Source: Amycolatopsis balhimycina FH 1894
Lineage (GTDB): Bacteria > Actinomycetota > Actinomycetes > Mycobacteriales > Pseudonocardiaceae
Assembly (NCBI RefSeq): GCF_000384295.1
Contig: NZ_KB913037.1
Span: 10,784,493-10,848,492, forward strand
DNA length: 64,000 bases
Direction of reading: 5' to 3'
Below the pieces are notes generated by a model. That model was given only the letters and a program-made list of their open reading frames with translations, made no database searches and had not been told where the DNA came from. Shown piece after piece: positions 44,995-54,900 of the stretch. Position numbers and translations under genes: made by a program. Within the stretch, counting starts at the first letter, position 1. Each line of letters opens with the position of its first letter.

Positions 44995-46493
44995 CGGTCC
45001 GGCCCCGGTTCGTGCCACGACAGGCCGTCGGACGAGGCGACGAGACCGCCGTCGAAGACCGGGACCTCCTCGCCGGCGTCCGCACCGAGCTGTGCCCTCG
45101 TCTGCACCTGCGAGCCTGCCTGCATCGCGTCGCGCACCACCGTCGACCGGAACAACGGCGCCATGTTCTCTTCGCGCTCGCCGACCAGCGTGTCGACGGC
45201 CTCGGCGAACTCCGCCGACCGCCGCTTGAGCCGGAGGACGCCCGATTCGGTGTCGGAGAGGTCGAAGTCGGTGCTGGACATCCCGGCCACGAGCTCGACG
45301 AACGACTCCAGCTCGGTGTGGCTGCTCTTGGTCACCTTCTTGGCCGACCAGAAGTAGGAATCCTCGTCGATGTGCATGTCGTAGAAGGAGGTCAGGAACT
45401 CGTAGAAGACGCCGTACTCGCGGCGGTACCGCGCCTCGAACTCGCCGAACGCCCGCTGTTCGCCGGTCGTCCCGGCCAGGACGCTGTTGATGGAGCGGGC
45501 CGCCAGCAGCGCGCTGTAGGTGGCCAGGTGCACCCCGGAGGAGAACACCGGGTCCACGAAGCAGGCCGCGTCGCCGACGAGGACCATGCCCGGCCGCCAG
45601 AACTTCGTGTGGTGGTAGGAGTAGTCCTTGCGTACCCGCAGCTTCCCGTACTGGCCGGTCGTGACGCGGGTGGCGCCGGCGAGGTACTCGTCGATCAGCG
45701 GGCACTCGCCGACGAGGGTGCGCATCGCCGCCTCCGGGTCACCCTGGACCTTTGCCGCCTCCTCCCGGCGGACGACCGCGCCGACGCTGGTCAGCGTGTC
45801 GCTGAGCGGGATGTACCAGAACCACCCGTGGCTGAAGGCGACGCACAGGATGTTGCCGGAGTTCGGCGGTGGCAGCCGCTTGCCGTTCTCGAAGTACCCG
45901 AACAGGGCCAGGCTGCGGAAGAAGTCCGAGTACTGCCGCGAGCCGCCGACCCGTTTGCCGATGCGGCTGGTGTTGCCGGAGGCATCCACGACGTACCGGG
46001 CCGACACCTCGCCCGCGGTGCCGTCCGGACCGGTGTAGCGCAGCCCGCTCACCCGCCCGTCCCCGTCTTCCACGACGTCGGTCACCGTGTGGTTCTGGCG
46101 CACGTCGGCACCTTTGCGGGCGGCGTTGTCGAGCAGGATCTTGTCGAACCGGCTCCGTTCGACCTGGTAGGCGAACGAGGTCGGCCCGGCGACCTTGGAC
46201 GAGACGGAGAAGGCGAAGTTCCACGGCGTCGGGTTGCTGCCCCACCGGAAGGTGCCGCCGCGCTTGTGGGGGAAACCCGCATCGGCGAGTTCGCCGGTCA
46301 CGCCGAGCAGCCGGCAGATGCCGTGGATGGTGGACGGCAGCAGCGACTCGCCGATCTGGTACCGGGGGAAGGTTTCCTTCTCCAGGAGCAGGACGCGATG
46401 ACCGCGCAGGGCGACCAGTGTCGCGAGTGTCGAGCCCGCCGGGCCGCCGCCGACGACCACCACGTCGAATTCCTCGTGTCGTGCCGTACTCAT
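44991..46493 (-). CDS. FAD-dependent halogenase
   Basis: 500 residues. The FAD-binding VVVGGGPAGST lies near residues 12-22, followed by LLLEKETFPRYQIGESLLP. The halogenase hallmark appears as GWFWYIPLSD near residue 224 (WxWxIP-like). It is of the CmlS/PltA/glycopeptide type that chlorinates carrier-bound phenolic or pyrrole substrates using FADH2, chloride and O2, rather than the free-tryptophan type. Likely target: an Hpg residue of the peptide. ATG 46493; the acylase is translated from its overlapping stop. A hairpin separates it from the ABC permease gene upstream, so it probably has its own promoter in the 176-bp gap. Confidence 0.9.
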   Translation of the reverse strand: MSTARHEEFDVVVVGGGPAGSTLATLVALRGHRVLLLEKETFPRYQIGESLLPSTIHGICRLLGVTGELADAGFPHKRGGTFRWGSNPTPWNFAFSVSSKVAGPTSFAYQVERSRFDKILLDNAARKGADVRQNHTVTDVVEDGDGRVSGLRYTGPDGTAGEVSARYVVDASGNTSRIGKRVGGSRQYSDFFRSLALFGYFENGKRLPPPNSGNILCVAFSHGWFWYIPLSDTLTSVGAVVRREEAAKVQGDPEAAMRTLVGECPLIDEYLAGATRVTTGQYGKLRVRKDYSYHHTKFWRPGMVLVGDAACFVDPVFSSGVHLATYSALLAARSINSVLAGTTGEQRAFGEFEARYRREYGVFYEFLTSFYDMHIDEDSYFWSAKKVTKSSHTELESFVELVAGMSSTDFDLSDTESGVLRLKRRSAEFAEAVDTLVGEREENMAPLFRSTVVRDAMQAGSQVQTRAQLGADAGEEVPVFDGGLVASSDGLSWHEPGPDR

Positions 46494-46626
46494 TCGGCCT
46501 CCCGGAACACGGTGCCGTACCTGATTCGACGGCGACTTCTGGTTCAGGATTACACAAGATTTGCCGGTCGCCCAGTTCCGGCACTTCTTCCCGTGGACAC
46601 CCGGGAGGTTTCCGGTATTGGGAACA

Positions 46627-46655
46627 GCGCCGCCGGTGACAATTCCCGGCGGCGC
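46627..46655 (-). terminator. Hairpin after the ABC permease gene
   Basis: GCGCCGCCGG (46627-46636) and CCGGCGGCGC (46646-46655) form a perfect 10-bp stem with a 9-nt loop, 14 bp downstream of the permease stop. There is no T-tract in the leftward direction. It probably ends the transporter transcript before the halogenase gene. Confidence 0.6.
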
Positions 46656-46669
46656 CTTTCCGCGACGTA

Positions 46670-47695
46670 TCAGTTCACCCTGCGTCGGATTCGCCAGAGG
46701 CTGACCCCGGCGAGAACTCCGCTGAGCGCGAGGTAGATCGCGGTCTCCAGCGTCTGGAACGTCCAATAGCGACTGTTGGGCTGGTAGCTGACGTCGACAT
46801 GGAGGTCGTACTTGGCCAGGCACACCGCGGCGTCGCCGAATGTGCCACCGGCGCCGGTCTTGGGCGGGGTGTTGATGCAGTCGCCGAACTTTCCGTCTTC
46901 GAGCGTCCGGCCGTTCGCGGTGCGCAGCGGGCTGGTGCCGGCGATCCACGCGTCGGGCGTGTTCGGGATGCGCACGCCGTTGATGACCGAGCCGCCGGCG
47001 ATGCTGCCCAGGCTTTGCGCCTCGTTGATGGCCTCGGCGGTCATCGGCAGCGTGGCGTGCTCCGCCGGCACGATGTTGGGGCGCACCACGTTGGCGAAGA
47101 AGAACTGGAAGGCGATGAAGGCGACGAGGGTCAAGGCCATCGCGGGCAGGGTCCGCCGCAGCAGAAGCCCGGCGAGGGTGCCGAAGGTGAACGCCAGCGC
47201 GGCGTAGCCGATCGGTGCGATGTTGCGCGCGCCGAACACGAACGTGCTGAACTGGTTCTTCACCACCTCGTCGAACGGCGCGGCCGCCCAGGTGAGCATG
47301 GCCCCCGCTGCCCCGGTCAGGAGCATGGCGGCGAGGCCGACGACCAGCACCTTGGTGAGCAGCCAGCGCGGGCGGGGAACGCTTTGGTTCCACGCCAGCG
47401 TGTGCGTGTTCGCCTCGAGTTCCCGCGCGATCAGCGGCGCGCCCCAGAACGCCCCGATGACGGCGGGGATCAGCGCGAGCCCTGCCGCGAGGAACAGCAA
47501 CGTGTTCTCGTAGGCGCCGCGGAACTGGGCCGTCGCCTGTGCGCAGTCGGTCCGGCCGTGGCACTTGGCCTGGAAGATGTCGTACCCGTCGCGGACGTCC
47601 GTCCCCACGTAAACCAGGTACGCGACGATCACGGCCAGCGCCACGGCGCCGACCAGTGCCTGGACGCGGAACTGCCGCCAGCTCAACCACATCAT
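46670..47695 (-). CDS. ABC transporter permease
   Basis: 341 residues with about six hydrophobic helices: the first after WLSWRQFRVQ (LVGAVALAVIVAYLVYV), a large extracytoplasmic segment between helices 5 and 6 (about 190-310), and the last before WRIRRRVN. The layout is that of ABC-2-type exporters and immunity transporters such as those protecting lantibiotic producers. ATG 47695 overlaps the ATPase stop as ATGA, so the pair works together. Substrate by context: the cluster's lipopeptide. Confidence 0.82.
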   Translation of the reverse strand: MMWLSWRQFRVQALVGAVALAVIVAYLVYVGTDVRDGYDIFQAKCHGRTDCAQATAQFRGAYENTLLFLAAGLALIPAVIGAFWGAPLIARELEANTHTLAWNQSVPRPRWLLTKVLVVGLAAMLLTGAAGAMLTWAAAPFDEVVKNQFSTFVFGARNIAPIGYAALAFTFGTLAGLLLRRTLPAMALTLVAFIAFQFFFANVVRPNIVPAEHATLPMTAEAINEAQSLGSIAGGSVINGVRIPNTPDAWIAGTSPLRTANGRTLEDGKFGDCINTPPKTGAGGTFGDAAVCLAKYDLHVDVSYQPNSRYWTFQTLETAIYLALSGVLAGVSLWRIRRRVN

Positions 47696-48627
47696 CGGCG
47701 GGCCTCCCACACGTCGGTCGCGGCCTCGGCACCCATGCCCGAGCCGTAGCCGGTGGCCGCCCTGGTCATGTACGCGAGGACGAGTTCTTCGAGCGAAACC
47801 CGCTCGGCCACGTAGGGCAGCGGCCCCGGGGCGGCACCCGTGCGGACGATCGAGTGGCTGTAGTGACCGCGGTGCTCGGTTCGGATGACTTCGACACCCG
47901 GGGCCAGCCGGTCCAGCCCCTCGCGCGGCCCGACCAGCCGGGCGTGGCGGGCCAGCAGATCACGGACGTCGCCCGCGACCTGCACGCGTGATTCGCACAG
48001 CACGATGAGGTAGTCGCAGACCTGCTCGATGTCGTCGAGCAGGTGCGAGGACAGCACGGCGCTGGCGCCGAGCTCGACCACGAACTCCATCAGGTTCCGC
48101 AGGAACCCTTTGCGGGCCAGCGGATCCAGCGCCGCGGCGGGTTCGTCGAAGATCAGCAGTTCGGGACGTTTGGCGGCCGCGATGGTCAGCGCGAGCTGCG
48201 CGCGCTGACCACCGGACAGCTGCCCCGCCTTCTGCCCCGGGTTCAGCCCGACCTGCCTGATCCTGCGCTCGGCCAGTGCCGGGTCCCACGCCGGGTTCAT
48301 CTTGGCACCGAATTTCAGGTGCTCGGCCACGCTGAACGACCCGTACACCGGGGTGTTCTGCGCGACGAAGCCGACTCTCGCCAGGTGCGTCGCGTTCGCC
48401 GCCGGAGGAGACCCGAGCACGGTCAGCGATCCCGCCGTCGGCTCGATCAGCCCGCAGGCCAGGTGCAGCAGGGTCGACTTGCCCGCCCCGTTCGGGCCGA
48501 CCAGCCCGATGACCCGGCCGGAGGGGATGGTGAGGTTCACGTCGTCGAGCGCCGGCTTGCCGCGGCGGCCGTACTTCTTGGTCAAGCCCTCTGCGTGGAA
48601 CACCGGAGGGGCGTCTGCGTGTGGCAT
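47692..48627 (-). CDS. ABC transporter ATP-binding protein
   Basis: 311 residues. Walker A GPNGAGKST (about residue 45), Q-loop VGFVAQNTPV, signature LSGGQRAQ and Walker B ELLIFDEPAAALD are intact, so the ATPase should be active. The last 100 residues form the regulatory extension common in CcmA/BcrA-like subunits. ATG 48627 is preferred because similarity begins about 10 residues later. It lies 34 bp after the ABC exporter gene and overlaps its permease partner. Confidence 0.9.
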   Translation of the reverse strand: MPHADAPPVFHAEGLTKKYGRRGKPALDDVNLTIPSGRVIGLVGPNGAGKSTLLHLACGLIEPTAGSLTVLGSPPAANATHLARVGFVAQNTPVYGSFSVAEHLKFGAKMNPAWDPALAERRIRQVGLNPGQKAGQLSGGQRAQLALTIAAAKRPELLIFDEPAAALDPLARKGFLRNLMEFVVELGASAVLSSHLLDDIEQVCDYLIVLCESRVQVAGDVRDLLARHARLVGPREGLDRLAPGVEVIRTEHRGHYSHSIVRTGAAPGPLPYVAERVSLEELVLAYMTRAATGYGSGMGAEAATDVWEARR

Positions 48628-48661
48628 GTCCTCATCCTCGGGGCCCGCGGTCGCCCCGGCA

Positions 48662-50614
48662 TCAGCCCAAAGCACGGTTCCCGCTCTTGGCAACCCCCCT
48701 TTCGGCCGGTTCCGCGTCGAGATCCCGCTGCTGGGCGAACTGCGTCCGGTAGAGCTCCGCGTAGAGCCCGCCGGCGGCGAGCAGCTCGTCGTGCGTGCCG
48801 CGCTCCCGGATCCGCCCCTGGTCGATCACCAGGATCTGGTCGGCGTCGAGGATGGTGGACAGCCGGTGCGCGATGACCAGTGACGTGCGGCCGGCGAGCG
48901 CGGTCCGCAACGCCCGCTGGATGGCCAGCTCGGATTCGGAGTCCAGGTGCGCGGTCGCCTCGTCCAGTACGACGATCGGTGGTGACTTGAGCAGGAGCCT
49001 GGCCAGTGCGAGCCGCTGTTTCTCGCCGCCGGACATCCGGTAGCCGCGGTCGCCGACGACGGTGTCCAGGCCTTCCGGCAGCTGGGCGATCGTCGGCCAG
49101 ATCCGGGCCGCCTCGCACGCCTCGACGATCTCGGCCTCGGTGGCGTCCGGGCGTGCGTACAGCAGGTTGGCCCGGATCGTGTCGTGGAACAGGTGCGCGT
49201 CCTGCGTGACCACGCCGACCATGCGCCGCAGCGAGTCCAAGGTCAGCTCCCGGACGTCGTGCCCGCCGATCCGCACCGTGCCGGAGGTGGCGTCGTAGAG
49301 CCTCGGCACCAGGTGGGTGATCGTGGTCTTGCCCGCGCCGGACGGCCCGACGAGCGCGGTGAGCCTGCCCGCCGGGGCGTGGAAGGTCACCTCGCCCAGC
49401 ACCAGCGCGTTCTCTCCGGACTCCGGCTTGCGCGACGGCACCGCCTCGAGGGAGGACAGGGACACGTCCCCGGCGGCTGGGTAGCGGAAGGCGACCCGGT
49501 CGAACTCGACGGGCGGCGCGATACCGTCGTCCGGTTCCGGGGCCGGCAGCGGGCGGGCGTCCGGCCGCTCGGAGATGATCGGGTCCAGGTCCAGCACCTC
49601 GAAGACGCGGTCGAAACTGACCAGCGCGGTCATGACGTCGACCTGGATGTTCGTCAGCTGGTTTATCGGGGCGTACAGCATCATCAGCAGGCCGACCATC
49701 GCCACGAGCGTGCCGAGCTGCAGGTCACCGTCGATGACGAACCAGCCGCCGAAACCGTAGACCATGGCGGTCGTGATCGTGGTGAGCAGGGTGACCAGGA
49801 TGAACAGCAGCCGTCCGTGCACGGCCATCGAAATGGCGATGTCACGGACCTTCGCGGCCCTGCTCGAGAAGTCCGCGGCTTCCTCGTCCGGCCGGCCGTA
49901 GAGCTTGACCAGCATCGCGCCGGACACGTTGAACCGCTCGTTCATCGTCGAGCCCAGCTCGGCGTCGGTCTGCATGCCGGTGCGGGCCAGCCGTTCCAGC
50001 CGGGCGGCGATGATCTTCCCCGGCAGGAAGAAGATCGGGATCAGGACGAGTGCCACCAGCGTGATCGGCCACGACAGGTAGAACATCGTGCCGAGCACCA
50101 GAACCAGCGTCAGCACCGTGGACAGGGACTGCGTCAGCAACGTCGAAACGGCCCGCTCCGCGCCCACGACGTCGGTGTTGAGCCTGCTGACCAGCGACCC
50201 CGTCTGCGTGCGGGTGAAGAACGCCAGCGGTTGCCGTTGCACGTGCGCGAACACCTTGGTGCGCAGGTCGAAGATGAGGCCCTGGCCGACGCGGCCGGAG
50301 AACCAGGTCTGTGCGTAGATCGCCACGATGTTCAGCAGGGCGAGCCCGGTGACGAGCAGGGCCATCGTCACCACGACGGACATCTTGCCGGGGATGATGC
50401 CGTCGTCGATGATCCCCTTCAGGAACAGCGGGGTCGACACCGTGATGACCGCGTCGACCACGGTCACCAGCATCACGATGACCAGCGACCAGCGATAGCG
50501 CATGGCGTACGGGATGATGCGCTTCACTGTGCCGGGCTTGATCGGCTGTGGCTCGACCAGGCCCTCCACGCGCAGCCCGATCGTGCCAAGGCTCGGGTCG
50601 TCTCCAATGGTCAC
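48662..50614 (-). CDS. ABC exporter with fused membrane and ATPase domains
   Basis: 650 residues. About 40-340 hold six membrane helices of the type I exporter fold (starting YRWSLVIVMLVTVVDAVITV). The nucleotide-binding domain (about 375-620) has GPSGAGKTT, VVTQDAHLFHDTIRANLLY, MSGGEKQRLALARLL and IVVLDEATAHLD. This MsbA/LmrA-like half-transporter resembles those that export glycopeptides and ramoplanin. An unusual Pro/Ser/Glu insertion (about 365-385) lies just before Walker A. GTG 50614 has GAGGAGGG upstream and overlaps the hydrolase stop as GTGA. It is probably the main exporter of the product. Confidence 0.92.
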   Translation of the reverse strand: MTIGDDPSLGTIGLRVEGLVEPQPIKPGTVKRIIPYAMRYRWSLVIVMLVTVVDAVITVSTPLFLKGIIDDGIIPGKMSVVVTMALLVTGLALLNIVAIYAQTWFSGRVGQGLIFDLRTKVFAHVQRQPLAFFTRTQTGSLVSRLNTDVVGAERAVSTLLTQSLSTVLTLVLVLGTMFYLSWPITLVALVLIPIFFLPGKIIAARLERLARTGMQTDAELGSTMNERFNVSGAMLVKLYGRPDEEAADFSSRAAKVRDIAISMAVHGRLLFILVTLLTTITTAMVYGFGGWFVIDGDLQLGTLVAMVGLLMMLYAPINQLTNIQVDVMTALVSFDRVFEVLDLDPIISERPDARPLPAPEPDDGIAPPVEFDRVAFRYPAAGDVSLSSLEAVPSRKPESGENALVLGEVTFHAPAGRLTALVGPSGAGKTTITHLVPRLYDATSGTVRIGGHDVRELTLDSLRRMVGVVTQDAHLFHDTIRANLLYARPDATEAEIVEACEAARIWPTIAQLPEGLDTVVGDRGYRMSGGEKQRLALARLLLKSPPIVVLDEATAHLDSESELAIQRALRTALAGRTSLVIAHRLSTILDADQILVIDQGRIRERGTHDELLAAGGLYAELYRTQFAQQRDLDAEPAERGVAKSGNRALG

Positions 50615-51453
50615 GAAAGCCCTCCTCGGTTGTTGTCGAGAAACTCGGTGATCGCCGCGTTGACCGCGTCCGGGCGTTCGAGGCAGCCGAGATGTCCGCA
50701 GCCGGGGATCTCGGCCAGGTCGCAGCGGGGGATCGCCTCGGCGACCTCCGCACCGAGGTGCGGCGGGGTCATGAGGTCGTCGGCGAAAGTCACGACCCGG
50801 CAGGGCGCCGTCACCTGACGCAGCGCCGCACGGCGGTCGCCGGTGAGTTCGGCCCACGTCTGCCCGGCGGCCGCGATCCCGGTGCCCGCCAGTTCGAAGA
50901 CCTCCAGCCAGCCGGCCACGGCTCTGTCGTCGTCGAGCGTGGCCGGCGAGAACATCTTGAACACCGTCGTGGCGGCCTCGTACGCGGCGGGCAGCCGCAC
51001 ACCGCTTTCCACCAGCGCGATCTCGGCCTCGGTCTGGGCCAGCCTGGCGGCGTCCGCGCGGGCCCTGGTGGCGATCAGCACCGCGCACCGGACGAGTTCC
51101 GGGTGCTCGATCGCGAGCTCTTGGGCGATCATCGCGCCCAAGGACATGCCGACGATCCGGCAGGGCGCCAGATCCAGCGCCTCGATCAGGCCTCTGGTGT
51201 CGGCGACCAGCTCCGCGAGCGGGTACTTGCCCGGCGGCGCGTCGGAGGGCGGGATGCCGCGGTTGTCGAACACGACCGTGGCGTAGCCCGCGGCGTGCAG
51301 CGCGGGCGTCTGGTGCATCGTCCAGACGCGGCCGGAACAACCGGACCCCATGATCATGAGGACCGGTTCACCGCTCCCCGAACGTTCGTACGCGAGCCGG
51401 ATCCCGTTCACGGTGACGAAATCCGTGGCACGCCGGTCAGCGGCATCGCCCAT
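50611..51453 (-). CDS. Alpha/beta hydrolase in the NRPS cluster
   Basis: 280 residues, complete alpha/beta hydrolase fold: oxyanion-side MGSGCSG, nucleophile Ser104 in GMSLG, acidic residue around TFADDLMTP, and the final His in GCGHLGCLERPD. It could act as a type II thioesterase-like editor or a peptide/ester hydrolase; the GxSxG context and lack of a cap favour the broad hydrolase group over classical type II thioesterases. ATG 51453 has GGAGG upstream. It is the first gene of the leftward transporter set and divergent from the acyl carrier protein gene. Confidence 0.85.
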   Translation of the reverse strand: MGDAADRRATDFVTVNGIRLAYERSGSGEPVLMIMGSGCSGRVWTMHQTPALHAAGYATVVFDNRGIPPSDAPPGKYPLAELVADTRGLIEALDLAPCRIVGMSLGAMIAQELAIEHPELVRCAVLIATRARADAARLAQTEAEIALVESGVRLPAAYEAATTVFKMFSPATLDDDRAVAGWLEVFELAGTGIAAAGQTWAELTGDRRAALRQVTAPCRVVTFADDLMTPPHLGAEVAEAIPRCDLAEIPGCGHLGCLERPDAVNAAITEFLDNNRGGLS

Positions 51454-51642
51454 GCCATTTCCTCCAGCCTGATCGCCGTCGGGCGTGCGATGCCGCGTCC
51501 GTCCCGGTTCAGGAGCGGCTCACTATGGCATCGGGGCGGGACGGGGGTACAGGGTCCCGGCGGCCGTCTCTGACACCGGTGCCGGCGCGTCCAAATGCGG
51601 GCCGGCCTTCGGTTGGACGTCCACGGATGCCCACGCCGCCGG

Positions 51643-51672
51643 TTGATGGGCCGCCTCGGCCTGGGTCATATT
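51643..51672 (+). promoter_or_regulatory. Candidate promoter for the ACP-NRPS transcript
   Basis: TTGATG (51643-51648) and CATATT (51667-51672) are 18 bp apart, ending 29 bp before the ACP start, in the 247-bp divergent space. No StrR-like palindrome was found here, so control by the StrR proteins would have to be through a degenerate site. Confidence 0.4.
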
Positions 51673-51700
51673 GAGTCGCCTCGAGCCCTAGGAGGCTGCT

Positions 51701-51973
51701 GTGTCCGACGCCGACCTGACCGCCATCCCCCTGACACCCGAGAAGATCCGCTCCTGGCTCATCGAGCGCGTCGCGCACTACGCCATGGTGCCCGCCGAGG
51801 AGATCGAACCCGACGTTCCGCTGGCGAACTACGGCTTGGACTCGGTGTACGCGTTCGCTCTGTGCGGGGACATCGAGGACATGCTCGGCCTTCTCGTCGA
51901 ACCTGTGCTGCTGTGGGATGTCGACACCGTCAGCGCGCTCACGGCCCACCTCGCCGCGCTGGCGGCGGCGTGA
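51701..51973 (+). CDS. Discrete acyl carrier protein
   Basis: 90 residues, a single carrier domain. The phosphopantetheine Ser lies in [10 protein letters not shown]. It probably holds the fatty acyl chain loaded by an acyl-AMP ligase lying outside the window and hands it to the starter condensation domain of the next gene. A free ACP in this position recalls the ramoplanin cluster. GTG 51701 follows GGAGG by 5 bp; its TGA overlaps the NRPS GTG (GTGA), so the two are co-translated. Confidence 0.92.
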   Translation: MSDADLTAIPLTPEKIRSWLIERVAHYAMVPAEEIEPDVPLANYGLDSVYAFALCGDIEDMLGLLVEPVLLWDVDTVSALTAHLAALAAA

Positions 51974-54900
51974 GCGGACGGGGCACGCCGGGGCCGGACC
52001 CGGTGCCGTTGACCGCCGCGCAGCTCGGCGTCTGGTACGCCCAGCGGCTCGAGCCGGAGAACCCGGTCTACAACATCGGCGAGTACCTGGAGATCCGCGG
52101 CGACGTGGACGTCGACGTACTCGTGGCGGCACTGCGCCGGGCACTGGCGGAGGCCGAGACGTACCGGCTCCGGTTCCGGCTGGAGAACGGGATGCCGCGG
52201 CAGTACGTCGACGCGGGGACGGACCACCGCATCCATGTGGCCGATCTCGGCGCCTCGGCGGACCCGCGCGCGGTGGCCGGGGAATGGATCGCGGCCGACC
52301 TGGACCGTCCGGTGGATCTCTTCGAGGGGCCGCCGTCCGCCCACGCGGTGTTCCGGCTCGGACCGGACCGGGTCCTCTGGTACCAGCGGGTGCACCACGT
52401 CGTCCTCGACGGGACGAGCCTGTCGACGTTCGCGGCGCGCGTGGCGGACGTCTACACGGCACTCGCCGCCGGACGGGAACCCGTCGACGGAGTGCTCAAG
52501 CCGCTGTCGGTACTGCTCGACGCGGACCGCGCCTACCTGGGTTCCCCCGTTGCCGAGCGGGATCGGGCGTTCTGGCTCGAAGCGCTGTCGGACGTGCCGG
52601 AACCCGGCGGGACCGGTGCGGGCCGGCACCTGCCGCCGCGTCCCGCGCTGCGGATCGAGGAGATCGACGCGGCCGAGGCCGCTTCACTGAGAGCGGCGGC
52701 GCGCCGGCTGCGCACGAGCTTCGCCGGGCTGGTGCTCTCCGCCGCGGCGCTGTACCGGCAGCGCACGGCCGGAGAGCGTGACGTCGTCCTCGGCCTCCCG
52801 GTCGGCGGGCGGACCTCCGGGCAGGAACTCGGGATCCCCGGGATGACCTCCAACGTGGTGCCGCTCCGGCTGGCGATCCCGCGGGGCGGCACCGTCGGTG
52901 CGTTCGTCCGGCAGACTTCGCACGCCGTGTTCGCCTGCCTGCGCCACCAGCGGTACCCCTACGGCAGGATCCTCGCGGACCTCGGCCTCGTCGGCCGGGG
53001 CTCCCTGCGCTCCCTGAGCGTCAACGTGATGCCGCTCGGCCGTCCGCTGCGCTTCGGGGCCGCCGTCGCCACCCGGACCGGCCTGTCGAGCGGACCCGTC
53101 GAGGACGTGGCCATCGACGTCTTCGAGCGGGCGGCGGGCGGTGGCGTGCAGATCATCGCCGAGCTGAACCCGGAGCTCCACGACCCGGAGTCGGGAGCGG
53201 AGATCGCCCGGAGGTTCCGCCTCACGCTGAACGGCCTGGCCGCCGCGTCGTCCACCGGGCGTCTGGATCGCATCGACGTCCTGGACGACGGCGAGCGGCG
53301 GCACGTACTCGTGGACTGGAACCGCACCGACGCCGTCGACCCCGGCGGGACAGCGCTCGATCGGTTCCAGGCACACGCGGCGCGTCACCCGGACGCGGTG
53401 GCGGTGGTGTGCGGCGAGGTGGAGGTCACTTACCGGGAACTGGCCGAACGGGCCGCCCGGCTGGCGCGGTCGCTGCGTGAGCGCGGAGCCGGCACCGAGT
53501 CGGTGGTCGCCGTGTCCTTGCCACGCGGGCCCGAACTGGTGACGGCGATCCTGGCGACCTGGCTGGCCGGGACGGCGTACCTGCCGATCGATCCGGACCA
53601 TCCCGCCGAGCGTGCGGAGTTCATGCGGACCGACGCCGGCGCCGCGGTGCTGATCGGTCCCGGCGGTTTGCGCGGCCGGGCGAAGGAGCCGGAAGCCGTG
53701 CCTGCTCCGGCCGTGGTGCCCGAACAGCTGGCGTACGTGATGTACACGTCCGGTTCGACAGGCGTGCCGAAGGGCGTCGCGGTGACGCACGCGGGGCTGG
53801 CTAACTACCTCGCGTGGGCGGCCGGATTCTACGGGCTCGACGCGGGAGACCGGGTGCCGCTGCACTCCTCGCTCGCGTTCGACCTCACGGTGACGAGCGT
53901 GCTGGCGCCGCTGGTGTGCGGTGGCACGGTGGTGATCAGCCCCGGAGGCGGCCCGGAGGGGCTGGCCGAACTGGTGCGATCCGCCCCGGACGGCGGGTTC
54001 GGCCTGGTGAAGGTGGTGCCGGGGCACCTGCCGCTGCTGGCCGAAACCTTGCCGGCAGGCCTGCGGGCAACGGCGGCGAGGCGGCTGGTGGTGGGTGGAG
54101 CGGCGCTGCCCGGCGCCGATGTGCGGGCCTGGCTGGCGAACGCGCCCAGCACGGTCGTGGTCAACGAGTACGGGCCCACCGAGACCGTGGTCGGCTGTTG
54201 CGCGTTCGAGGTGGCCGCGGGCCGGCCGGTGGGCGACACGGTACCGATCGGCAGGCCCATCGCGAACACCCGGCTGTATGTGCTGGACGACGCGCTGGGG
54301 CCGGTTCCGCCGGGCGTGACGGGGGAGCTGTACGTGGCCGGTGCCGGTGTGGCGCGCGGTTACGTGGGCCGCCCGGGACTGACCGCGGAACGGTTCGTGG
54401 CCTGCCCGTTCGAGGACGCGGCGGGGCGGATGTACCGGACGGGCGATCTGGCGCGGTGGACCGCGGCCGGGGTGCTGGAGTTCCTCGGCCGGGCCGACGA
54501 GCAGGTCAAGATCCGCGGCTACCGGGTCGAGCCCGGCGAGATCGAGGCGGTGCTGACCCGGCATCCGGCGGTGGCGCGGGCGGCCGTGGTGGCCACCGGC
54601 GAGCCAGGTGATCGTGTGCGGCTGGTGGCCTCCGTGGTGCTCCGCCCCGGGGCGGGCGTGGACGTGCTGGAGCTGCGCCGGTTCGCCGCACGCGTGCTGC
54701 CGGACCACATGGTGCCCTCGATCGTGCAGGTACTCCCGGAGCTTCCGTTGTCCCCCAGTGGAAAGGTGAACCGGCGAGCCTTGCCGGTCCCCGAGGTGGT
54801 GGTGCCGGACCGGGCACCCCGCACCCCGCGGGAAGCGATTCTGTGCCGGCTGTTCGCCGAGGTGCTCGGGCTGGCGAGTGTGGGCGTCGACGACGATTTC

